Source: Steroidobacteraceae bacterium (GTDB taxonomy: Bacteria > Pseudomonadota > Gammaproteobacteria > Steroidobacterales > Steroidobacteraceae). From it: a stretch of DNA of 41,196 nucleotides. Under the pieces are notes generated by a model. It did not search any database and had not been told where the DNA came from. It was given only the letters and a program-made list of their open reading frames with translations. The DNA is taken from assembly GCA_019187185.1 (NCBI GenBank), contig JABAQU010000010.1:1-41196 (forward strand). Direction: 5' to 3'. This document shows positions 35,779-41,196 of the stretch, piece by piece. The translations under genes were made by a program, and so were the position numbers. The number at the start of each line of letters is the position of its first letter. The first letter of the stretch is position 1.

Positions 35779-37312
35779 CGCCGACGTCATCATCATCGGC
35801 ACCGGAGCGGGCGGCGGCACCCTCGCGAGGGCGCTCGCACCGAGCGGCCTGCGGGTACTGCTGATCGAGCGCGGCGATTTCCTGCCACGCGAGAAGGACA
35901 ACTGGCGCGCGGACGCCGTTTTCCGGCGCCACCGCTACCACAACGCAGAGCCCTGGATCGATCGCACAGGGCGCGCATTCCGGCCGGTTGCCGGCTACCA
36001 CGTCGGCGGCGACACCAAGTTCTATGGGGCCGCGGTGCTGCGGCGGCGCGAGCGCGACTTCCAGTCCGTGCATCATGCAGGCGGCCGGACCATGCCGTGG
36101 CCGATCGCCTACGCCGATCTCGCGCCGTTCTACGACACGGCCGAGCAGTGGTACTTCGCGCATGGACAGCGCGGCGAGGATCCATCCGAACCGCCCGCAG
36201 GCGGGTTTCCGTATCCACCGGTGAGGCACGAGCCGGCGATCGAAGCGGTGCATGCACGCCTCGTGGAAATCGGACTGCACCCGTTCCATCTGCCGCTCGC
36301 GCTGCATCTCGACGAGTCGGACTGGAGTCGCAGTCCCTGCATCCGCTGTGACACTTGCGACGGGTTTCCGTGCCTCGTGCAGGCGAAGGGCGACGCCGAG
36401 ATGTGCGGCGTGCGGCCCGCGCTCGCGCATTCGAACGTCACGCTGCGCACCCATCTCAAGGCGGTGCGGCTCGCGGCATCGCCCGACGGCCACCGCGTCG
36501 TGGCGGTGCAATGCGAAGGAAGCGGTGCGCGGGAAGCGCTGAGCGCGCGCGTCGTCGTCGTGGCGGCCGGCGCGGTCAACTCGGCGGCGTTGCTGCTCGC
36601 GTCGGCGAGTGAGCGGCATCGGCAGGGCCTCGCCAACGGTTCCGGCCAGGTGGGGCGCAATTACATGTGCCACATCAACTCGGCGATGCTGGCTCTTGCG
36701 CCCTGGCGGCGCCACGAGACCGTGTTCCAGAAGACGATCGGCGTGAACGATTTCTACCACGAGTCGGGCGACCCCGATTTCCCGTGGCCACTCGGCCATG
36801 TGCAGCTTCTCGGCAAGGTGACGGGCGAGGTGTTGAAGGCCGAGCGCCCGTGGGTGCCGCGCACTGCGGCGAACTGGTTCGGCCGCCATTCCGTGGACTG
36901 GTGGCTCACGACCGAGGACATCGCGAGTCCCGACAATCGCGTGACCCTCGCGGACGATGGCCGGATCCGCCTGACGTACGCGCCGAACAACATGGAGGCA
37001 CATGTGCGGCTGCTCGCGCGCTGGCGTGCCGTCCTGCATCGCATCGGGTTCCCGTTCGTGTTCACGCAGACCATGGGCATCGAGGCGGTGGCCCACCAGG
37101 TTGGCACTGCGCGTTTCGGCGCCGACCCCGCGACGAGCGTGCTCGATCCCTGGTGCCGCGCCCACGAACTCGAGAACCTCTTCGTCGTCGACGGCAGCTT
37201 CATGCCGTCGATCGCCGCGGTGAATCCGTCGCTGACCATCATGGCGCAGGCGCTGCGCACCGCCGCGCACATCACGGCGCGCTTCGCCCAGGGGGACTGG
37301 GCGCAGGCGTGA
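35768..37312 (+). CDS. GMC family FAD-dependent oxidoreductase
   Basis: A flavoprotein of 514 residues in the glucose-methanol-choline family. FAD binding is shown by VIIIGTGAGGGTLARAL near the N-terminus. The middle holds a cysteine-rich motif (CIRCDTCDGFPCLVQAKGDAEMC), which corresponds to the CxxC..C..AK segment of bacterial GMC enzymes such as gluconate and glucoside dehydrogenases. The catalytic His/Asn pair is in GIEAVAHQVGTARFG and SIAAVNPSLTIMAQ. The substrate is unknown; the cluster suggests a sugar, sugar acid or related alcohol. It has no Tat signal, so it is probably cytoplasmic. The start is GTG at 35768, overlapping GH15. Confidence 0.87.
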   Translation: MLSDADVIIIGTGAGGGTLARALAPSGLRVLLIERGDFLPREKDNWRADAVFRRHRYHNAEPWIDRTGRAFRPVAGYHVGGDTKFYGAAVLRRRERDFQSVHHAGGRTMPWPIAYADLAPFYDTAEQWYFAHGQRGEDPSEPPAGGFPYPPVRHEPAIEAVHARLVEIGLHPFHLPLALHLDESDWSRSPCIRCDTCDGFPCLVQAKGDAEMCGVRPALAHSNVTLRTHLKAVRLAASPDGHRVVAVQCEGSGAREALSARVVVVAAGAVNSAALLLASASERHRQGLANGSGQVGRNYMCHINSAMLALAPWRRHETVFQKTIGVNDFYHESGDPDFPWPLGHVQLLGKVTGEVLKAERPWVPRTAANWFGRHSVDWWLTTEDIASPDNRVTLADDGRIRLTYAPNNMEAHVRLLARWRAVLHRIGFPFVFTQTMGIEAVAHQVGTARFGADPATSVLDPWCRAHELENLFVVDGSFMPSIAAVNPSLTIMAQALRTAAHITARFAQGDWAQA

Positions 37313-37331
37313 ACGCGGGGACCCGGGATCG

Positions 37332-38528
37332 ATGACCACGCGTGTCCGCCGCTGGGCCCGTGTCGGCACGGTCTACGCAGCCGGCCTGCTGCAGGGATTC
37401 GCATTCGTCCTCATTCCCGCGCTCGGGGGCGTGCTGCAGAAGGCCCCGTTCAACCTGTCTGCAGGCAGCTACGGCGCGCTCTTCCTGCCGGAAACGGTGG
37501 GGGCGATCGCGAGTGCGCTCGTCGCGGGGCAACTGGAGCGGCGTTGGGGCGGGCAGGGTGTCTTTCGCCTGGGACTCGCCTGCAATGTGGCGGCGGCGGC
37601 CCTGCTCGCCGGGAGTGCCGCGGCCGCGGGCGCCGCGATGGCGGGCGGCAATGTCGCCTATGCCATGCTGCTCGCCGAGACCACGCTGCTCGGCTTCGGC
37701 TTCGGTCTTAACCTCTCGGTGACCAATCACTTCGCGGCCGCACTCTTTCCCGGCAACGACATCGCCGCAGTCACGGTGCTGAACGCCGTGATCGGCGGAG
37801 CCACCGCCGTGTCGCCGCTCATCCTGCAGGCGATCGAGACATCGTGGGCCTGGTGGGTCTGGCCCTTGCTGATCGGCGCGGCTTTCCTGCTGCTGCTCGC
37901 GTTGCCGCGAGTCGCAAACGATCGCGAGGCGCCTGTCGTGCCCGGCAGGTCGGGGCCCTCCGGTGTGAGTGCGCAGTCCCCGTCCATCCGGCGACGGCTC
38001 ATGCTGTTTGCCATCGCAGTCCTCATCTATGCGGTTGTCGAGGGAAGTTTCGGCAGCTGGGTGAGCCTCTACGGCAGCGTGCTGCGTTTCGCGCCACGCG
38101 ATGGCGCATGGGCGCTCGCCGCATTCTGGGGCGCCATGACGGTATTTCGCGTGGTGCTCGGCGCCGCGCCTCGCCGCTGGCTCTCACCGCGCGTGCTTTA
38201 CCTCGTCTCGCCGGTCGCCATGGCCGCGTGCTTCATCGCGGCTTCGCGAGTGACGACGCCCGCGGGGCTCGTGCTCGCCTTCGCGGCCGCCGGCGCCGCG
38301 TGCAGCATCTACTACCCGTTCAGCATGTCGTTCGCGCTCGAAGCTTTCCCCGATGCGCAGACCAGGACCGCGGGCGTGCTGGTCGCGGCGCTGATGGCAG
38401 GCGAGGGGCTCGGCTCGTGGTTCCTCGGCCCGTTGCAGCAGTGGTTCGCCCTCGCCGACCTCTACGCCGTGTCCGCACTCTGGGGCGTGCCGCTCCTGTG
38501 GCTCGCATGGCGCGCCGGGCGGGGATAG
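37332..38528 (+). CDS. Major facilitator superfamily transporter
   Basis: A 398-residue inner-membrane transporter with about twelve hydrophobic helices and a central Arg/Ser-rich loop (about 196-218). Features include a first helix with GLLQGFAFVLIPALGG and short charged loops such as QLERRWGGQG after helix 2. The substrate cannot be read from sequence; its place 19 bases after the GMC gene, at the end of the five-gene cluster, suggests uptake or export of a sugar or its oxidation product. The start at 37332 follows GGGACCCGGGATCG, a weak ribosome-binding site. A long hairpin follows its stop. Confidence 0.87.
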   Translation: MTTRVRRWARVGTVYAAGLLQGFAFVLIPALGGVLQKAPFNLSAGSYGALFLPETVGAIASALVAGQLERRWGGQGVFRLGLACNVAAAALLAGSAAAAGAAMAGGNVAYAMLLAETTLLGFGFGLNLSVTNHFAAALFPGNDIAAVTVLNAVIGGATAVSPLILQAIETSWAWWVWPLLIGAAFLLLLALPRVANDREAPVVPGRSGPSGVSAQSPSIRRRLMLFAIAVLIYAVVEGSFGSWVSLYGSVLRFAPRDGAWALAAFWGAMTVFRVVLGAAPRRWLSPRVLYLVSPVAMAACFIAASRVTTPAGLVLAFAAAGAACSIYYPFSMSFALEAFPDAQTRTAGVLVAALMAGEGLGSWFLGPLQQWFALADLYAVSALWGVPLLWLAWRAGRG

Positions 38529-38532
38529 GCGT

Positions 38533-38598
38533 GGTGCCCGGTTTTCGGTTATTGGGGCGTTCGGCCGCCAATAACCGAATAACCGAAAACCCGGCACC
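38533..38598. repeat. Long imperfect hairpin with an internal CGGTTATT duplication
   Basis: The left arm (38533-38555) contains GGTGCCCGGTTTTCGGTTAT and the right arm (38568-38598) is its inverse with one extra CGGTTATT unit, so about 22 bases pair around a 12-base GC-rich loop. It lies between the convergent MFS and Lrp genes. No T-run follows on either strand, so a bidirectional terminator or a dispersed palindromic repeat are both possible. A third partial copy (CGAAAACCG) occurs near 38611. Confidence 0.6.
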
Positions 38599-38632
38599 AG
38601 GGTGGGTGTGCGAAAACCGATACGATCGCCGG

Positions 38633-39094
38633 TCAGACCGGCACTGCCGTCTTGTCGATCACCTGACGCAGCACGAAGCTGCTGTGCACGCCGGTGACCC
38701 CCTCGATGCGTGTGATGCGGTTCAGCAGCAGGTCCTGGTAGGCGTCCATGTCGCGCACGATCACCTTCAGCTGGTAGTCCGCCTCCTGGCCGGTGATCAG
38801 CAGGCATTCGAGCACTTCACGCAGCGCCGCGACCTTTTTCTCGAAGTTCGCGAAACGTTCCGGCGTGTGCTTGTCCATCGAGATGTGCAGCAGCGCCACC
38901 AGCGTCAAGCCGAGCTGCTTTGCATCCACCAGCGCACGGTAGCCCGTGATCAGGCCGGTCTCCTCGAGTGCACGCACGCGGCGCAGGCAGGGGGAGGGTG
39001 ACAGGCCGATGCGGTCGGCCAGTTCCTGGTTGGAGAGGCGCCCATCGGCCTGCAGTGCTTCGAGAATCTGGCGGTCGTAGCGGTCGAGTTCCAT
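38633..39094 (-). CDS. Lrp/AsnC family transcriptional regulator
   Basis: A 153-residue regulator of the feast/famine family. The N-terminal winged helix-turn-helix (about 4-58) includes DRQILEALQADGRLSNQELADRIGLSPSPCLRRVRALE. The C-terminal RAM/ligand domain (about 65-150) starts with LTLVALLHISMDKHTPERF and ends VTGVHSSFVLRQV. The sequence is closest to Lrp itself or BkdR-like members, which bind leucine or other amino acids. It is divergent from leuA, with palindromes in the 176-base gap, so control of leuA and of itself is a reasonable inference. Its stop faces the MFS gene across the hairpin. Confidence 0.9.
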   Translation of the reverse strand: MELDRYDRQILEALQADGRLSNQELADRIGLSPSPCLRRVRALEETGLITGYRALVDAKQLGLTLVALLHISMDKHTPERFANFEKKVAALREVLECLLITGQEADYQLKVIVRDMDAYQDLLLNRITRIEGVTGVHSSFVLRQVIDKTAVPV

Positions 39095-39122
39095 GTCTTA
39101 AGGCCTATGATTGCGCTTGGTG

Positions 39123-39138
39123 AATTGCAAAGGCAATT
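39123..39138. promoter_or_regulatory. AATTGC-AAAG-GCAATT inverted repeat in the lrp/leuA gap
   Basis: Six-base arms AATTGC and GCAATT are separated by AAAG. The site lies 29 bases upstream of the Lrp-type start. It shares the half-site AATTGC with the larger palindrome 23 bases away, which suggests two binding sites for one dimeric regulator. Confidence 0.45.
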
Positions 39139-39160
39139 TTTAACAGAAATTAATCATCCA

Positions 39161-39179
39161 TGCGCAATTAAATTGCGCA
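39161..39179. promoter_or_regulatory. Perfect palindrome in the lrp/leuA intergenic region
   Basis: TGCGCAATTAAATTGCGCA is a perfect 9-bp inverted repeat around a single A. It lies in an unusually AT-rich gap between the divergent Lrp/AsnC-type gene and leuA, as expected for the site of the adjacent regulator. The assignment to Lrp is by position and symmetry only. Confidence 0.6.
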
Positions 39180-39270
39180 AAGTCGATCGGCCCCGGCGAA
39201 GTTCGCAATCTTTTGCCCTCCCGATTGCCGCAAGCTCATGCGACCGGATGACCGACGAAATCGCCCGACC

Positions 39271-40965
39271 ATGAAAGACGCCGCCAGCAAATACCGTCCG
39301 TTCCCGCCCGTGCGCCTCGCCGACCGGACCTGGCCCGACCGCACGATCGACCATGCCCCGGTGTGGATGAGTACCGACCTGCGCGACGGCAACCAGGCGC
39401 TGTTCGAGCCGATGAACGCCTCGAAGAAGCTCGCCATGTTCCGGATGCTCTGCGAGATCGGCTTCAAGGAAATCGAGGTCGCTTTCCCGGCGGCTTCACA
39501 GACCGACTTCGATTTCGTGCGCACGCTGATCGCGGGCGGCCACATCCCGGGCGACGTGAGCATCGAGGTGCTGACGCAGGCGCGCCCGGCGCTGATCGAG
39601 CGCACCATCGAGTCGCTCGCCGGGGCGAAGCGGGCGATCGTGCATTTCTATACGGCCACCTCGCCGGTGTTCCGCGACACCGTCTTTGCGATGAGCAAGG
39701 ACGAAGTGGTGAAGATGGCGGTCGACGCCGTGCGCCAGATCCGCGCGTTGACCGACGCGCGCCCCACAACCGCCTGGACGCTCGAGTACTCCCCCGAAAC
39801 CTTCTCGGCGACCGAACTCGAATTCGCGCGCGACATCTGCGACGCCGTCACCGAAGCCTGGGGCGCGACGCCCCATCGCAAGGTCATCCTCAACCTGCCG
39901 GCGACCGTGGAGATGGCGACGCCGAACGTCTACGCCGACCAGATTGAGTGGATGCACCGCCATCTCGCCCGTCGCGACAGCGTGATCCTCAGCGTGCACC
40001 CGCACAACGACCGCGGCTGCGCGGTCGCCGCGGCGGAACTCGCGCTGATGGCCGGCGCCGAGCGCGTCGAGGGCTGTCTATTCGGCCACGGCGAGCGCAC
40101 CGGCAACGTCGACCTCGTGACGCTCGCGCTGAACCTCTATTCACAGGGCGTCGATCCGCGACTCGACTTCTCGGACATCGACCGCATCGCGCGCACCGTC
40201 GAGGAATGCACGCAGTTGCCGGTGCACCCGCGCCATCCCTACACCGGTGACCTCGTGTTCACGGCCTTTTCGGGCTCGCACCAGGACGCGATCAAGAAGG
40301 GCATGGCGGTGCGCGGCGCCGCGGGACACTGGCAGGTGCCGTACCTCCCGGTGGACCCGGGCGACCTCGGTCGCAGCTACGATTCGATCATTCGCGTGAA
40401 CAGCCAGTCCGGCAAGGGCGGCATCGCCTGGCTGCTCGAATCGGGCTATGGCCTCGTGATGCCGCGCCGGCTGCAGATCGAGTTCAGCGGTGTCGTGCAG
40501 CAGCACACCGACGCCACGGGCGCCGAGGTCACGGCCGAAGAGCTGTGGCAGATCTTCAATGCGACCTACGTGGGAGCGCACCAGCCGCTGCGCTACATCG
40601 GCCACCATCTCTACGAGCAGGGCCGTGCCCAGGGCGTGAAGCTCACGGTCGCGATGGGCGAGCAGCGCTTCACGGTGAGCGGCGAGGGCAACGGCCCGAT
40701 CGACGCGGCGATCCACGCGCTGCGCGCGCCGGTGCGCGTGCTCGCGTACGAGGAGCGTTCGCTCGGGCAAGGCGCCGACGCGCGCGCCGTCGCGTTCATC
40801 GAGCTCGCGGCCGCCGACCAGACGGGCAGCACGCACGGTGTCGGCATCGACGGCAACATCGTCACCGCCTCGATCATGGCCGTGCTTTCCGGCGTCAACC
40901 GCCTCGCCGCGCGCGACGCGGGCGTGGTGCGGGAGGTGGCGCCGCGAACCTTGCAAGTGGCCTGA
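39271..40965 (+). CDS. leuA: 2-isopropylmalate synthase
   Basis: LeuA condenses acetyl-CoA with 2-oxoisovalerate, the first committed step of leucine synthesis. The 564-residue protein is of the long actinobacterial-like type (N-terminal SKYRPFPPVRLADRTWPDR) rather than the shorter E. coli type. The DRE-TIM barrel has STDLRDGNQAL (RDGNQ at 38-42) and the metal ligands in HPHNDRG (His243, His245), then GCLFGHGERTGNVDL. The C-terminal regulatory domain (about 430-564), which binds leucine in the family, is complete. The start at 39271 fits family N-termini; an ATG at 39238 would add 11 residues. It is divergent from the Lrp-type gene. Confidence 0.95.
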   Translation: MKDAASKYRPFPPVRLADRTWPDRTIDHAPVWMSTDLRDGNQALFEPMNASKKLAMFRMLCEIGFKEIEVAFPAASQTDFDFVRTLIAGGHIPGDVSIEVLTQARPALIERTIESLAGAKRAIVHFYTATSPVFRDTVFAMSKDEVVKMAVDAVRQIRALTDARPTTAWTLEYSPETFSATELEFARDICDAVTEAWGATPHRKVILNLPATVEMATPNVYADQIEWMHRHLARRDSVILSVHPHNDRGCAVAAAELALMAGAERVEGCLFGHGERTGNVDLVTLALNLYSQGVDPRLDFSDIDRIARTVEECTQLPVHPRHPYTGDLVFTAFSGSHQDAIKKGMAVRGAAGHWQVPYLPVDPGDLGRSYDSIIRVNSQSGKGGIAWLLESGYGLVMPRRLQIEFSGVVQQHTDATGAEVTAEELWQIFNATYVGAHQPLRYIGHHLYEQGRAQGVKLTVAMGEQRFTVSGEGNGPIDAAIHALRAPVRVLAYEERSLGQGADARAVAFIELAAADQTGSTHGVGIDGNIVTASIMAVLSGVNRLAARDAGVVREVAPRTLQVA

Positions 40966-41028
40966 GCGCGATCTGGGTCGAACTCGGCACGGCGGCACCT
41001 GCAGCCATAGAGCAGCGGGCGGGCAATG

Positions 41029-41051
41029 ACCCCAACCTGGGCGGTTGGGGT
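41029..41051 (+). terminator. Probable terminator hairpin after leuA
   Basis: ACCCCAACC and GGTTGGGGT form a perfect 9-bp stem around the 5-base loop TGGGC, followed by a T-rich GTCGTTGTTG. The hairpin lies 64 bases after the leuA stop. The T-tract is weak for an intrinsic terminator. Confidence 0.5.
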
Positions 41052-41070
41052 GTCGTTGTTGATGGTGCAG

Positions 41071-41196
41071 TGACCTGCCCCCAGCTTTAGTGCCGGGCTT
41101 CGGTTCGTAGAGTCCTTGGTTGCGACACTATCTCAACTCCATGCTTCCTGCCTTTCGGGCCCGGCATGCCGGGCCCGAAAGGCAGCGGCGAATTCT
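41071..41196. mobile_element. Possible end of an IS3-like insertion sequence (continues past window)
   Basis: The sequence from 41071 begins TGACCTGCCCCCAG, which resembles the terminal inverted repeats of IS3-family elements (TGA followed by a C-rich tract). It lies directly after the leuA terminator hairpin and before an unusual palindrome. On the minus strand one frame is open from the window edge to a TAA near 41089, which could be a transposase tail, but it is too short to judge. No second end or target duplication is visible, so the call is tentative. Confidence 0.3.
41148..41185. repeat. Perfect 38-bp palindrome
   Basis: The half CTGCCTTTCGGGCCCGGCA (41148-41166) is followed directly by its exact inverse to 41185, with no spacer and no mismatch. 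The pairing stops on both sides at a C. It contains no frame of note and lies 11 bases from the window end. Confidence 0.9.

Noticed and set aside
41186-41196. GAATTC near the window end as a sign of cloning-vector sequence
   Set aside because: A single EcoRI site without adjoining polylinker bases is not evidence of vector.

Overview
The window is high-GC bacterial chromosomal DNA, and by gene content it looks like a gammaproteobacterium outside the Enterobacterales (Xanthomonadales, Nevskiales or Chromatiales-like; exact lineage not resolvable by eye). Lineage markers are the dnaX-ybaB-recR block, rsgA beside a divergent orn, an Orn-type oligoribonuclease, divergent ppsA/ppsR and a YqiB/DUF1249 gene. 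Genes are packed almost end to end, often with 4-base ATGA or GTGA overlaps. No rRNA, tRNA or CRISPR array was seen. The only stretch over 200 bases without a gene is the last 231 bases.

Region 1 (1-10.8 kb) is housekeeping: the dnaX tail, ybaB, recR and a GNAT acetyltransferase; rsgA and orn; a PLP-dependent serine/threonine dehydratase-like enzyme overlapping a GFA-type zinc protein; a YidB/DUF937 protein and a DUF1304 membrane protein; PEP synthase with its divergent regulator kinase/phosphorylase; and a DUF1249 gene overlapping an unrecognised coiled-coil gene. Region 2 (10.8-20.5 kb, minus strand) holds a tripartite-type RND export operon: one lipoprotein adaptor and two different RND permeases, with no outer-membrane channel and no local repressor. 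Its promoter carries a perfect 15-bp inverted repeat. The tail-specific protease gene prc lies upstream of it. Region 3 (20.6-27.2 kb) is mixed: a small membrane protein overlapping a secreted M28 peptidase, two small minus-strand genes, a heptanucleotide array, a Gfo/Idh/MocA dehydrogenase, a DsbA-family protein, an N-carbamoylputrescine amidase-like enzyme, a DUF1428 (YbaA-like) protein and a methyltransferase.

Region 4 (27.2-38.6 kb) opens with a perfect FNR-type box (TTGAT-N4-ATCAA) before nadA-nadB, the two enzymes that make quinolinate for NAD. Five tightly spaced genes follow: an exported GH3 beta-glucosidase, a zinc glucose dehydrogenase-like enzyme, a GH15 glucoamylase-like enzyme, a GMC flavin oxidoreductase and an MFS transporter. 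Together they look like a pathway that frees glucose from beta- and alpha-glucosides and oxidises it. Region 5 (38.6-41.2 kb) has a long hairpin between convergent genes, an Lrp/AsnC regulator divergent from leuA with two palindromes between them, a leuA terminator hairpin, a possible insertion-sequence end and a perfect 38-bp palindrome at the right edge.

No clearly new defence or mobile system is visible. The items most worth following are the RND operator, the FNR box before nadAB, the glucan-oxidation cluster, the coiled-coil gene beside DUF1249, the near-leaderless promoter pattern and the right-edge palindrome. All calls come from reading the sequence; no database search was run.
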